Source of the DNA: Cognatishimia maritima
Lineage (GTDB): Bacteria; Pseudomonadota; Alphaproteobacteria; Rhodobacterales; Rhodobacteraceae
Direction: 5' to 3'
NCBI RefSeq assembly: GCF_900129685.1
Contig: NZ_FQWM01000008.1
Location: 1 to 64,000 of the forward strand
Length of the DNA: 64,000 nucleotides
Shown here: in pieces, positions 16,377 through 25,864 of the stretch
Layout: every line of letters starts with the position of its first letter
How positions within the stretch are numbered: the stretch's first letter is position 1
Program-made: the position numbers and the translations under genes
The notes under the pieces: generated by a model
What the model saw: only the letters and a program-made list of their open reading frames with translations
What the model was told of the DNA's origin: nothing
The model's database searches: none

Positions 16377-17470
16377 TCCAGACAGACGAACGCTACATGG
16401 CGCTTGCCCTTGAATTGGGGCGGCGGGGTCAGGGGCGGACATGGCCCAATCCAGCAGTCGGCTGTGTGATCGTCAACAACGGTCGCATTGTTGGCCGCGG
16501 ATGGACCCAGCCTAGCGGGCGACCTCATGCCGAGACCGAAGCGCTCGCACAGGCGGGGGCCGCAGCCAAAGGCGCAACCGCCTATGTCACGCTTGAACCC
16601 TGTGCCCATCATGGAAAAACTCCCCCCTGTGCGCAGGCTTTGATCGACGCGCAGGTCGCGCGGGTCGTGGTTGCCGTCAAAGACAGTGACGGGCGTGTGT
16701 CGGGCAAAGGGTTTCAGATGCTGCGTGATGCGGGGATCGAGGTTTCGCAAGGCGTGCTTGCCGCAGAAGCCGCACGTGATTTGCAGGGGTTCTTCCTGAA
16801 AACCGAACAAGGCCGCCCTTTTGTGACGCTGAAACTGGCGACAACTTTGGATGGCCGCATTGCCACGGCCACGGGCGAAAGCCAGTGGATCACCGGACCG
16901 GAAGCACGCCGTGCGGTGCATATGATGCGCGCGCGCCATGATGCGGTGATGGTTGGGGGAGGCACAGCGCGGGCCGACGATCCTTCATTGACTGTTCGTG
17001 GGCTTGGGATTGAACGCCAGCCCGCGCGGGTCGTGGTATCGCGTCGGCTGGACCTGCCCTTGATGGGCAATCTGGCACGCACTGCAAAAGACGTTCCTGT
17101 GTGGCTGGCCCATGGGGCAGATGCCGATGCCGAGCTGGTCCGAGCATGGGAAGGGGTTGGCGCGCGACTTTTGCCCTGTGACCTTGAGGGCGTGCATCTT
17201 GCGCCATCCTCGGTCTTGCAGGCTTTGGGGGCTGCTGGTTTGACACGTGTGTTCTGTGAAGGCGGGGGCGCTTTGGCTGCGTCGCTTTTGGCGGCAGATC
17301 TGGTGGACGAATTGCTTGTGTTCGGTGCCGGGCGTGTCATCGGGGCCGAGGGCTATCCCGGTGTTGGCGCGATGGGCGTAGAACGTTTAGCAGATGCACC
17401 GGGATTTGAACTGGCAGACCTGCGCAGGGTTGGCGCGGACGTCCTGAGCACTTGGCGGCGTCCGACCTAA
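16373..17470 (+). CDS. ribD: bifunctional riboflavin biosynthesis protein RibD
   Basis: This 365-residue enzyme deaminates and then reduces the pyrimidine intermediate in riboflavin synthesis. The N-terminal deaminase zinc site is visible as HAETEAL (about 50) and [14 protein letters not shown] (about 77-90). The C-terminal reductase domain starts with [20 protein letters not shown]. The GTG start overlaps nrdR; an internal ATG (residue 9) is the alternative. Its last four bases overlap the convergent kpsC gene. The next riboflavin gene, ribE, is 4.7 kb away beyond the capsule genes. Confidence 0.94.
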   Translation: MIQTDERYMALALELGRRGQGRTWPNPAVGCVIVNNGRIVGRGWTQPSGRPHAETEALAQAGAAAKGATAYVTLEPCAHHGKTPPCAQALIDAQVARVVVAVKDSDGRVSGKGFQMLRDAGIEVSQGVLAAEAARDLQGFFLKTEQGRPFVTLKLATTLDGRIATATGESQWITGPEARRAVHMMRARHDAVMVGGGTARADDPSLTVRGLGIERQPARVVVSRRLDLPLMGNLARTAKDVPVWLAHGADADAELVRAWEGVGARLLPCDLEGVHLAPSSVLQALGAAGLTRVFCEGGGALAASLLAADLVDELLVFGAGRVIGAEGYPGVGAMGVERLADAPGFELADLRRVGADVLSTWRRPT

Positions 17471-19473
17471 CGCCACAACCCTGATCGACTGGCAAACACT
17501 CCCTGCGTTTTTGACAGCAGGCGATTGACCAATCCGGGGTGCGGAATGTCTCCCGCTGCCAACCGCTCTACAGCGACTTCCACAGGGCAAGGCAGGCGCG
17601 TGACAGGATCAAGGTAGCGCGGCGCATCAATCAGGACAGCATGGACCAGACCGGGCAGTTCCACGCGGGCTTGGCGGCGCAGCGGTGTTTTACCCATGTC
17701 TTGGGTCAGCCCCCATCCTGCATAGAAAGGCGCGCCGTAGGTGGTGACCTGACAACCACGGATCAGGGCCTCAAAGCCAGCCAAAGAGGTCATGGTTGAG
17801 ACCTCATCGACTTGCTGCAAAAGCCACCCCATATCGACATCTTCAAGCACCTGATCGGCGATCAGATCAGCATCGGCAACATGGCCTTCGCGCAGGCCAG
17901 CCGCAACATCGGGGTGCGGCTTATAAACGATCGTCGCCTCTGGATGAGCGGCGCGCGTGGCCAGCAGAAGCGCGCGGTTGGTTGAAATCTCATCCGTGCC
18001 ACGCAGGATTGACGCGTCGTCCTCGACTTGTCCGGGCACAAAGATCAATCGGCCTTGTGGCAGCTTTGGCTGTGTTCCTCCGAGGTTATATTTGCTCACC
18101 CCAAGCGCATTCAGCTTTTCGATCAATTTGACAGCGCGCAGTCTTTGATCCGGCCGCATGTCGGCGCGCGCAGCAATCAGGTTTTCCAGATCGCTGGGGC
18201 GCGCTGGGTCGTAGTAAATACCGCTGTGATCCACAATCAACGACAGCGGCGGCACAAGTTCAGCGCCCAGACCTCTTGACCTTAAAAAGCCGTCCTCGAC
18301 GCGGGCGCTACCCGTTGGGCCGTCTTGCGTGCCCCATGTCATTGAGCGCACCTCGTCGCTTTCAAGCTTCTGAAAGGTCATACGTTTGTGCTGGCCAAAA
18401 AAGCGTTGGAAATGCTTGCGCTTCCACAGGCGAATGCCGTGCCCATTCCAACCTTGGTGATCTTCACGCCAGGCGCGGGCCTGCGCCTCTAGCTGGCCGA
18501 TCACGGTTTCAAGCGGGCAAAGTTGATCGCGATAGGGGTCGTACCATTTCGCATATAGCAACATGGCGCCTGCAAAGAGCTGCGCGCGGGTGAGGTGCCG
18601 GTGGCGGCGGGGTGGCGGGCGTTCATCGTTTGTCAGACCCCAACCTGCGTAAAAAGGCTGGCCAAAAACACGTGGCTTATGACCGGCAAAAATCGCCTCG
18701 AATCCCATTTGCGAGGAGAGGGTATAAACACCAACTGCCCCTTCAAACAGCTTCCAAGGGCTGACGGGGCTGTCCCAAAGGGAAATTCGCTCGTTGCAGT
18801 CTTTTTCCGAGAAATAGCCGCTGCGCAAGCCCTGCTGGGTTTCCGGGTGGGTCTTGATCAGGATGGGCGCGCCGGGGTTTTCCTCTTGCGCCATGACAAG
18901 CATTTCTTGGAAATGTGCGTCGCCTGCTTTACTGGCTGCAACCGCAGCATCGCCACGGGTTTGATCGATGACCAGCACATAGCCCGGTTCTGGTAGAGAC
19001 GTGTCCAAGGGCACGGCAGCGTATTTGGTGAGGTGGGCGTCTTGTATCCGCGCGATGCATTCCCGCGCGCGGTCCAAAAGCGCGGTATCATCCAAAGGGT
19101 GCGTCGCCAGCAGTGTTTCAAGGTCTGACGGTTGGCTTGGGTCAAAATGCACGCCCTTGCGATCCAGAAACAGGCCAACAGGTGGTTCGCCCATTTTGCC
19201 GGGAAAGAGGCTGCGCAGGGGGGCATCTTCGACCCTTAGGATATCCACATTGCGTTGTTCAGCGATCTTTTCGCCGCGATGGGCTGTTGGGCTTTTGCCC
19301 CAGATGCCAATCAGATCATCGGGGCCGGGCAGGCCGAGGCTGACTTGATAGCCAGACAGCGCCAAAATACGCCGCACGCGTTTTTGGGTCAGAAAGCCGC
19401 CGTTGTAGACAAAAAGCCGCCGGGACCCATCGGTTCCGGCGGCAATCGTGATGTCATCAGTCGCGGGGTGCAT
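17467..19473 (-). CDS. kpsC: capsule polysaccharide Kdo transferase KpsC-like
   Basis: This 668-residue protein contains two related halves, as in KpsC. Each has a KMTGFEAI-like motif (SSQMGFEAIFAGHKPRVFGQ and TSLAGFEALIRGCQVTTYGA) followed by PFYAGWGLT. KpsC builds the beta-linked Kdo linker on phosphatidylglycerol that anchors group 2-type capsules at the inner membrane. The halves likely make different linkages. Its ATG overlaps the stop of the export lipoprotein gene (ATG/TAA), so the two are coupled. No ABC transporter genes (kpsM, kpsT, kpsE) are present in this window. Confidence 0.9.
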   Translation of the reverse strand: MHPATDDITIAAGTDGSRRLFVYNGGFLTQKRVRRILALSGYQVSLGLPGPDDLIGIWGKSPTAHRGEKIAEQRNVDILRVEDAPLRSLFPGKMGEPPVGLFLDRKGVHFDPSQPSDLETLLATHPLDDTALLDRARECIARIQDAHLTKYAAVPLDTSLPEPGYVLVIDQTRGDAAVAASKAGDAHFQEMLVMAQEENPGAPILIKTHPETQQGLRSGYFSEKDCNERISLWDSPVSPWKLFEGAVGVYTLSSQMGFEAIFAGHKPRVFGQPFYAGWGLTNDERPPPRRHRHLTRAQLFAGAMLLYAKWYDPYRDQLCPLETVIGQLEAQARAWREDHQGWNGHGIRLWKRKHFQRFFGQHKRMTFQKLESDEVRSMTWGTQDGPTGSARVEDGFLRSRGLGAELVPPLSLIVDHSGIYYDPARPSDLENLIAARADMRPDQRLRAVKLIEKLNALGVSKYNLGGTQPKLPQGRLIFVPGQVEDDASILRGTDEISTNRALLLATRAAHPEATIVYKPHPDVAAGLREGHVADADLIADQVLEDVDMGWLLQQVDEVSTMTSLAGFEALIRGCQVTTYGAPFYAGWGLTQDMGKTPLRRQARVELPGLVHAVLIDAPRYLDPVTRLPCPVEVAVERLAAGDIPHPGLVNRLLSKTQGVFASRSGLWR

Positions 19474-20609
19474 TACCCGCCTGTGCCAAGCGTCTGCAAG
19501 GAGCTGACAGAGGTTGCCGACCCGGTGATGGACGAAATGGTCTTATCCCAAGTTGTGAACGGTGCTTCGGTCACGTAAAGCGTGTCGCCATCGCGCACCA
19601 CAAAGTCGCGGGCGTGGAACATGCCGTTGGGTTCGGTCAAATCAAGCACATAAACCATGCGCTGTGCGCCGATCAGATCGTCACGCCCCAGCACTTGGTT
19701 GGCGATCTCGCCCGGCTCATTGCGGAAGACAAAAACGCCCTTGGGATCAGCAGCCGCAGAGTTCAATCCGCCCACCTGCGCGATCGCTTCGATGGCAGAG
19801 AGGTTTTGCGATTCAAAAGTCACGCGGCTCTGGGTGCCGGTCGCGCCCAAGGCGGTGAAGGCACGGGTGTCGGCCTCGACCAGAATGCGGTCGCCACCGC
19901 GCAATGCGATGTCTAGCCGTGGATTGTCATAGAGGTCTTGGAACCAGACTTTGCCGGTCGAGCCCTGACGCAGCACTGTGACCTGCGCAATTTCAGGTTC
20001 AATCGTGACGCCGCCAGATTTCGCCAGCATCGCCGCCAGCGTGCGGGTGGGGCGTTCAATCGGGTAAACGCCTTGCGCGCCGACTGCACCAACGACGGAA
20101 ACCGTTGCTCCGTCGCCCGCAGCACGGCGGACTTCAACCTGCGGATCAGGCGTTTGATCTTCGAGTTTGCCTTTGATCACGCGGCGGATTGCTTCGGGTG
20201 TATTGCCCGCTGCGCGAATACGGCCCGCGTAGGGAACAAAAATGTAGCCTGCGCCATCCACTTGGACCTCTTCAAGAATGGCAGCGACCTGACCTTCCGG
20301 ACCAAGCAGGGGCTTGTCGACGTTTTCCCAGATCGTCAGCGACAGCACATCGCCCGGCCGGATGGTATCAGACCCAAGGGTGCCAGCGCTTTTGAAAGAT
20401 TCGGAAAAGCCAAGTGCAGGGGCCACAGCGGTTGCGCGCGTGACGCGGTCATTCACGGAAACAACAAAGGCGTCGCCTTTCTGTTGGACAGAGCCTGCAT
20501 AGATTTCGCGTTTGTTGGGGCCGGGTCGTGGCAAGCCGCAAGATGCAACAACGGCCAAAGCCGCGATAAGGGCAACACCCTTCGCCCAGCGGGAAGTTTG
20601 GGGTTTCAC
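19473..20609 (-). CDS. polysaccharide export outer-membrane lipoprotein (OPX, KpsD/Wza-type)
   Basis: This 378-residue protein has a lipoprotein signal ending VVAS-C, with the acylated cysteine at 24. A polysaccharide export domain begins near TIRPGDVLSLTIWENVDKPL (about 80-99), followed by SLBB-type segments (VSVVGAVGAQGVYPIERP; later FTALGATGTQSRV). OPX proteins form the outer-membrane channel for capsule. Neighbours kpsC and kpsS point to a group 2 (ABC-dependent) capsule with Kdo linker. It is the middle gene of the minus-strand trio. Confidence 0.88.
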   Translation of the reverse strand: MKPQTSRWAKGVALIAALAVVASCGLPRPGPNKREIYAGSVQQKGDAFVVSVNDRVTRATAVAPALGFSESFKSAGTLGSDTIRPGDVLSLTIWENVDKPLLGPEGQVAAILEEVQVDGAGYIFVPYAGRIRAAGNTPEAIRRVIKGKLEDQTPDPQVEVRRAAGDGATVSVVGAVGAQGVYPIERPTRTLAAMLAKSGGVTIEPEIAQVTVLRQGSTGKVWFQDLYDNPRLDIALRGGDRILVEADTRAFTALGATGTQSRVTFESQNLSAIEAIAQVGGLNSAAADPKGVFVFRNEPGEIANQVLGRDDLIGAQRMVYVLDLTEPNGMFHARDFVVRDGDTLYVTEAPFTTWDKTISSITGSATSVSSLQTLGTGG

Positions 20610-20708
20610 TGCTCGGTCTCCTCGACCTGTTATTATTCTGCCTCGGTTTATTTTGCTGCTAACTTACCTGAAAGGCGAGGTAAAATCCAGCTTTACGCGC
20701 GGCGCGCG

Positions 20709-22001
20709 CTAGTTGACGGCCCGCAACTGTTGCCGTGGGGCCGCTGTCCCGGATGTCAACGCATCATACGGGTCCTCTGGCGCAAGCATCATGTCGACCA
20801 CTTGGCGCAAAAGTTGCTGGCGCCCTCTGTGCGAATAGAACCCTCCAGCAACTTGGCTGGTTTCCAGCAAATAGCGGCGGTAGTCGCGATAGGCCGCCAT
20901 ATCCGGGCGCAACGCCCCGCCAAAAAATTCGCGCAGGGATTGGTCAGAGATGAACTCTGGCTGATCATAAACAGCCTTGCCAAATATCTTCAGCGGAATA
21001 CCGCGCCACAGCACCTGCTGTGCTGCGGTTGAATTCACGGTCACCGCGCTGCGCACTTCTTTCAAAAGCTTCGCCAGTTTTCCGCCGCGCACAAAGTGCA
21101 CGCGGTCGGCAATGCCGTGGTTTTTGGCGCAAGTCGCGATGGTTTGTCGGACGGGCACACGGCCGTCTTCCAGCGGGTGGGCTTTGAACACTAGGTGATG
21201 ATGCTTTGGTGCACCGGCAGCAAAGTTTTCTGTCACCAATTCAATGAATTCGGACATGGAGCTAAACGGGGAATGGTCTTGAAAACTACTGTCATGTTCA
21301 AGCTGCAAGAGCGCAACGTGATAGGGGAAGCCCCCATGCGTCACGCGTCGCGTGGCCAGCCAGCGTTCAATTGCATGGAACGGCATACGCAGCAGGCGGC
21401 GGAGATAGAGGCGAAATTCCTGTTGGACCGATAAGGCGCGATGCGGGCGGAAATTGCGAAAGCCTTGGTTTCGGAACATCACAAACCAATGGTAAAGCGC
21501 GCCATAAAAAACGTGATGCCGCATGTCGCCCCAATGTGCAGGCGGCATCGGTGGATCAAGGTCTGACCCTTCTAGGGCAAGTGTCATCTGCGGGATCGTC
21601 ATATCCATCAGACGCGAATTGCCGTTTGAGCCATCGCGTTCATAGGTCACCCAGAAGGGACGCAGGTAGCCTTCTTCAAAGATATGCACCGTCAGCCCAC
21701 GCGCCTTGGCGATTTTGACCGCGACCCGGTGGTGCGCACGGGTGTCGCCATAAAGCACAATGTCTGTGACGTTTCTCTCTGTCAGCAGCGCTTCGTAGGT
21801 TTGCTCCCACTCCTCTGGCGCGTCCTGAAATGGGATAAAGCAAGCTGGGTCTTTCCAAAAGAAGGCATCACCCGCATTAAACCCCACCCGCCAGCAGGTC
21901 GCGCCGGATTGACACAGCATATCCGCAAGGCGCTGAAAGAAGGGGCCATGCGGACCTTGCAAGAAAAGAAACACGCGGTTGTCGCTGTTGACCTGCGCCA
22001 T
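20709..22001 (-). CDS. kpsS: capsule polysaccharide Kdo transferase KpsS-like
   Basis: This 430-residue protein matches KpsS, which adds the first Kdo to lyso-phosphatidylglycerol in capsule linker synthesis. Family stretches are RVFLFLQGPHGPFFQRLADM at the start, IFEEGYLRPFWVTYERDG (about 119-136), and VTVNSTAAQQVLWRGIPLKI near the C-terminal third. I chose the ATG at 22001; an upstream TTG at 22055 extends it by 18 residues without family likeness. It is separated by about 100 bases from the export lipoprotein gene and probably heads the trio. Confidence 0.88.
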   Translation of the reverse strand: MAQVNSDNRVFLFLQGPHGPFFQRLADMLCQSGATCWRVGFNAGDAFFWKDPACFIPFQDAPEEWEQTYEALLTERNVTDIVLYGDTRAHHRVAVKIAKARGLTVHIFEEGYLRPFWVTYERDGSNGNSRLMDMTIPQMTLALEGSDLDPPMPPAHWGDMRHHVFYGALYHWFVMFRNQGFRNFRPHRALSVQQEFRLYLRRLLRMPFHAIERWLATRRVTHGGFPYHVALLQLEHDSSFQDHSPFSSMSEFIELVTENFAAGAPKHHHLVFKAHPLEDGRVPVRQTIATCAKNHGIADRVHFVRGGKLAKLLKEVRSAVTVNSTAAQQVLWRGIPLKIFGKAVYDQPEFISDQSLREFFGGALRPDMAAYRDYRRYLLETSQVAGGFYSHRGRQQLLRQVVDMMLAPEDPYDALTSGTAAPRQQLRAVN

Positions 22002-22161
22002 TTGTATGCCTGTCGTTTTTGCTCGATATGGCAGCTTATCATGCTGCCTTTTCAACGACGTTAATCCAGTCGCGGGGCCAAAGTAAGGCGGCTTGTCTAA
22101 TTTGGGGCGGGGCGTTACCTGTGGAACACGAAATGCAGACAGGTGTCAGACGGAGCCGACC

Positions 22162-22758
22162 ATGTTCACAGGGATCATCACGGATATTGGCGAAATCATT
22201 GAGTTGGAACAGCGCGGCGATCTGCGGGCGCGGATCAAGACGGCCTATGACACGGATGGGATCGATCTTGGCGCGTCAATCGCGTCGGACGGCGTATGCC
22301 TGACGGTGATTTCCCTGGGGGACGATTGGTATGACGTTGAAATCTCTGCGGAAACCGTATCCAAAACAAACCTTGATACTTGGTCCGTGGGCAAGAAAGT
22401 CAACCTTGAACGCGCGTTGAAGGTGGGCGATGAACTGGGTGGGCATATTGTGTCTGGTCATGTGGATGGCATCGCCGAGATCATCAAGATGGAAGATGAG
22501 GGCGACAGCACCCGGATTTCCTTCCGTGCGCCGCAGGACCTCGCGAAATTCATCGCCGAAAAAGGGTCTGTCACTTTGAACGGAACGTCTCTGACGGTGA
22601 ATGACGTTGAGGGCAATGAGTTTGGCATCAACGTGATCCCGCATACGCAGCAGGTTACCACTTGGGGTAATGCCAAGGTCGGAGATATGGTCAACCTAGA
22701 GATCGACACAATGGCCCGTTATGTCGCCCGTTTGGCCGAGATGACAGCGCAGCGCTGA
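22162..22758 (+). CDS. ribE: riboflavin synthase alpha chain
   Basis: This 198-residue enzyme dismutates two lumazine molecules to riboflavin. The family start MFTGIITDIGEI fixes the ATG at 22162, with GGAG upstream. Two similar lumazine-binding domains follow, the second beginning near HIVSGHVDGIAEI. The upstream 160 bases do not show the conserved pairings of an FMN riboswitch. It begins the second half of the split riboflavin group. Confidence 0.95.
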   Translation: MFTGIITDIGEIIELEQRGDLRARIKTAYDTDGIDLGASIASDGVCLTVISLGDDWYDVEISAETVSKTNLDTWSVGKKVNLERALKVGDELGGHIVSGHVDGIAEIIKMEDEGDSTRISFRAPQDLAKFIAEKGSVTLNGTSLTVNDVEGNEFGINVIPHTQQVTTWGNAKVGDMVNLEIDTMARYVARLAEMTAQR

Positions 22759-22864
22759 CATTCGATATGTTAAGAAACGCAGCGGCGTTTTGCAGATTGA
22801 TCCACTAGTCTTCTCGGGTGGGATCGGATATTGCACTGGCAAATTCCGCTGTGAAAGGCACACC

Positions 22865-23983
22865 ATGAGCTTTGAAACTCCGGGTCCTGTCGAAAAGGCC
22901 CTCCGCGACGCGATCAGCCCGATTGAGGAGATCATCGAAGACGCGCGTCAGGGGCGCATGTATATCCTTGTCGATCACGAAGACCGCGAAAACGAAGGTG
23001 ATCTGGTGATTCCGGCGGCGTTTGCAGACGCCAAAGCGATCAATTTCATGGCCACGCATGGTCGTGGCCTGATCTGCCTGACGCTGCCAGCAGAGCGCAT
23101 CGATGATCTGGGCCTGCCGATGATGGCGATGCACAATAGCTCGCGTCACGAAACGGCCTTCACCGTCTCGATCGAAGCGCGAGAAGGAGTGTCGACAGGG
23201 ATTTCCGCCGCCGATCGCGCGCTAACGGTTGCGACGGCTATCAACCCGAAATGCACAGCAGCCGATATTGCGACGCCGGGGCATGTCTTCCCGCTGCGGG
23301 CGCGCAAGGGTGGTGTGCTGGTGCGCGCGGGCCATACCGAAGCGGGCTGTGACGTCAGCCGCTTGGCGGGGCATTATCCGTCATCCGTGATTTGTGAGAT
23401 TATGAACGAAGACGGCACCATGGCGCGCCTGCCGGATCTGGTGGACTTTGCCAAGACCCATGACCTTAAGATCGGGACGATCAGCGATCTGATCAGCTAC
23501 CGCTCTCGCAACGACAATCTGGTGGTGCAAACCGCGCAGCGCATGGTGGATTCTGAATTTGGTGGCCGCTGGGACATGCGCATCTTCACGGACCAGACCC
23601 ATGGCGTGGAACATGTGGCGTTGATCAAAGGTGACATTACCACGGATGAGCCTGTGCTGGTGCGGACCCATGCCTTGAAAGTCGAAAAAGACATGCTGGG
23701 ACTGGGCGCAAAACGCGCCGATGAAATGCGCTCTGCGATGGAGGCGGTCGACCGCGAAGGCCGCGGTGTGGTGTGTCTGTTCCGCTCACCAAAGAACCGG
23801 CTGTTTCAAGAGGATGATGCTGGCCCCCGGACGGTCAAACAGATCGGCATCGGGGCGCAAATCCTCAGCAAACTTGGCCTGAGCCGCCTGATCTTGCTGA
23901 CGAACTCTCCGCAGGCGGTTTATCTGGGCCTGCAGGCCTATGGCCTCGAAATCGTCGGCACGCGTCCTATCGAAGTGGAGTGA
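22865..23983 (+). CDS. ribBA: RibBX-type protein: DHBP synthase fused to a degenerate GTP cyclohydrolase II domain
   Basis: This 372-residue fusion has a complete N-terminal 3,4-dihydroxy-2-butanone-4-phosphate synthase domain ([20 protein letters not shown] at about 36-55, [13 protein letters not shown] near 160). The C-terminal cyclohydrolase-II-like domain lacks the zinc-binding cysteines: where active enzymes have an ECLTGD...RCDCG pattern, this one reads [17 protein letters not shown]. It also lacks the usual catalytic motif. Such RibBX variants are known in Proteobacteria and depend on a separate RibA. The ATG at 22865 follows AAAGGCACACC. Confidence 0.93.
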   Translation: MSFETPGPVEKALRDAISPIEEIIEDARQGRMYILVDHEDRENEGDLVIPAAFADAKAINFMATHGRGLICLTLPAERIDDLGLPMMAMHNSSRHETAFTVSIEAREGVSTGISAADRALTVATAINPKCTAADIATPGHVFPLRARKGGVLVRAGHTEAGCDVSRLAGHYPSSVICEIMNEDGTMARLPDLVDFAKTHDLKIGTISDLISYRSRNDNLVVQTAQRMVDSEFGGRWDMRIFTDQTHGVEHVALIKGDITTDEPVLVRTHALKVEKDMLGLGAKRADEMRSAMEAVDREGRGVVCLFRSPKNRLFQEDDAGPRTVKQIGIGAQILSKLGLSRLILLTNSPQAVYLGLQAYGLEIVGTRPIEVE

Positions 23984-23986
23984 ACC

Positions 23987-24538
23987 ATGGCCACAGCTGA
24001 ACAGCATTACATTCTGCCCCGTCCAGAGTTCGACAAACCAGTCAAAATTCTGATCGTTGTTTCGCCTTATTACAAAGATATCGCAGACAATTTGGTCGCC
24101 GGTGCGATTGCTGAAATCGAGGCCTGCGGTGCGACGCATGAGATTGTCGAAATGCCGGGCGCCTTGGAGATTCCAACCGCGATTGGCATTGCGGAGCGGA
24201 TGTCGAACTTTGATGGCTATGTTGCGCTCGGCTGCGTGATCCGGGGCGAGACAACGCACTACGATACCGTCTGCAACGACAGCAGTCGCGCCATTCAGTT
24301 GCTGGGCCTGCAGGGGCTGTGCATCGGCAATGGCATCCTGACGGTTGAAAATCGCAAGCAGGCCGAAGTGCGCGCTGATCCGAAAGATCAAAATAAAGGC
24401 GGTGGGGCAGCGGCTGCGGCCTTGCATCTCGTCGCGCTTTCGCGCAAATGGGGCGGCCCGCGTAAAGGTGTCGGATTCCTTCCGTCATCGGATGAATTGA
24501 AAATCGCGGGCGACAGCAAGGGTAGCCCAACCGCATGA
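23987..24538 (+). CDS. ribH: 6,7-dimethyl-8-ribityllumazine synthase
   Basis: This 183-residue enzyme condenses the RibBX product with the ribitylamino-pyrimidine to form lumazine. Conserved parts are VVSPYYKDIADNLVAGAI, EMPGALEIPTAIGIA and GYVALGCVIRGETTHYDTVC. The C-terminus is about 20 residues longer than the minimal family. It lies three bases after ribBX, and its TGA overlaps the nusB ATG, so the set is translationally coupled. Confidence 0.95.
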   Translation: MATAEQHYILPRPEFDKPVKILIVVSPYYKDIADNLVAGAIAEIEACGATHEIVEMPGALEIPTAIGIAERMSNFDGYVALGCVIRGETTHYDTVCNDSSRAIQLLGLQGLCIGNGILTVENRKQAEVRADPKDQNKGGGAAAAALHLVALSRKWGGPRKGVGFLPSSDELKIAGDSKGSPTA

Positions 24539-25020
24539 CTTCCGAGGCCAAAGCCGGCCTGTCCGGCAACCAGAAACGCAAGATGAAATCCGCCGCCCGC
24601 TTTTTTGCGGTGCAGGCGCTTTATCAGATGGAACATTCCAGCCTGTCCTTTGACCAGGTGCGGGTCGAGTTTCTGGATCACCGCTTTGGTGAAGCGTTCG
24701 ATGGCTACGACATGCTGGAAGGCGATGTCGAGTTGTTCTCGATGTTGCTGAAAGAGGCGGTGAACCATCAGGCGTTGATCGACCAGATGACCAACCGCGC
24801 CTTGGTGGCGAAATGGCCACTAGGCCGGATCGACAGCACCCTACGCGCCTTGTTCCGCGCAGCGGGGGCGGAACTGACGCAAGGCGATACGCCGGCGAAG
24901 GTTGTGATTGTCGAATTTGTTCAGGTCGCGCAGGCCTTTTTCCCGGAAGGGAAGGAAGGCAAATTCGTGAACGCGGTGCTCGATCACATGGCCCGCGAAG
25001 CCAAACCAGAAGAATTCTAA
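24535..25020 (+). CDS. nusB: transcription antitermination factor NusB
   Basis: This 161-residue all-helical RNA-binding protein works with NusE at boxA in rRNA transcription. The N-terminal motif SAARFFAVQALYQMEHSS (about 19-36) and the C-terminal region TPAKVVIVEFVQVAQAFFPE with KFVNAVLDHMA are typical. Overlap with ribH (ATGA) is the widespread ribH-nusB arrangement. A terminator closes the operon. Confidence 0.96.
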   Translation: MTSEAKAGLSGNQKRKMKSAARFFAVQALYQMEHSSLSFDQVRVEFLDHRFGEAFDGYDMLEGDVELFSMLLKEAVNHQALIDQMTNRALVAKWPLGRIDSTLRALFRAAGAELTQGDTPAKVVIVEFVQVAQAFFPEGKEGKFVNAVLDHMAREAKPEEF

Positions 25021-25024
25021 GTAG

Positions 25025-25048
25025 GCCGGGCTTTAGCCCGGCTTTTTT
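25025..25048 (+). terminator. rho-independent terminator after nusB
   Basis: GCCGGGC-TTTA-GCCCGGC followed by six T bases, directly after the nusB stop. Confidence 0.9.
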
Positions 25049-25154
25049 GTTTTATTTCAAACGTGTTGATCCCGGTCCAAGGCGCTGGCCATCGTGCCCA
25101 TTCCTAACTAAGTTCTGTTTTGCCAAGCCAAGTCTGGCAGAGGAGCAACCGAAA

Positions 25155-25802
25155 ATGACTGAAAAGCGCGTTCTGTGTTTTGGGGATTCCAATACTTGGG
25201 GATCAATCCCAGCGACGGGAAAAAGGCATCCGCGCGGCGTACGATGGGTCAGCCGCCTGGGGCAAGTTCTTGGCGAAGAGTGGGACGTCGTTTCAGAGGG
25301 GCTAAGTGGCCGCACCGCCACTGGGCTTGATCCAGTTATGCGGCTCAACAGTGCGTATGACGACCTTTCAGTTGCACTGCGGTCGCATAAGCCGATTGAT
25401 CATGTTGTCTTGATGCTGGGCACCAACGATTTCAAACGCAGGTTTGGATTGTCAGAGTTCGACATCGCTGCGGGTTTGGCCCATCTGATTGATCTGGTTC
25501 TGAAATCTGACGAAGTGGTTGGAGATGACGCATCACGGCTTATTCTGGTCGCGCCATTGTCTATTCGCCTTGATGGTGCGCTAGATCCAGATCAACGTGA
25601 TCGTCGCCGCCTCGAGTTCAGTGATGCCGTCGGCATTTCAGAACGTTTACCAAGCCGACTCGCGCTGCTTGCTGAGGAAAAGGGATGTGCATTCCTCGAT
25701 CCAAATGCCACGCTGCAGGCGAGCGAGGTGGATGCGATTCACTGGGATGCAGAAACCCACATTGCGTTTGCTGAGTTAGTTGCGTCGCAGTTGAAGAATT
25801 GA
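25155..25802 (+). CDS. SGNH/GDSL-type hydrolase
   Basis: This 215-residue protein belongs to the SGNH hydrolases (esterases and lipases). Block I is CFGDSNTWG (nucleophile serine near residue 10), block II contains the glycine in SEGLSGRTA, block III is MLGTNDF, and block V is DAIHWDAETH with the catalytic D and H. No signal peptide is seen, so it should be cytoplasmic; this group includes arylesterases. The substrate is unknown. The ATG at 25155 follows AGGAG about ten bases upstream. Confidence 0.88.
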   Translation: MTEKRVLCFGDSNTWGSIPATGKRHPRGVRWVSRLGQVLGEEWDVVSEGLSGRTATGLDPVMRLNSAYDDLSVALRSHKPIDHVVLMLGTNDFKRRFGLSEFDIAAGLAHLIDLVLKSDEVVGDDASRLILVAPLSIRLDGALDPDQRDRRRLEFSDAVGISERLPSRLALLAEEKGCAFLDPNATLQASEVDAIHWDAETHIAFAELVASQLKN

Positions 25803-25864
25803 TTTTTGGCGGGCTGAGGGCATCGCCTGACCGCGGGCGGGTGCAGCCCGGCAATATGTGACTT

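Noticed and set aside
22002-22161. Possible FMN riboswitch upstream of ribE
   Set aside because: The conserved helix sequences of the FMN element could not be found; the stretch is a plain intergenic region holding the kpsS and ribE starts.
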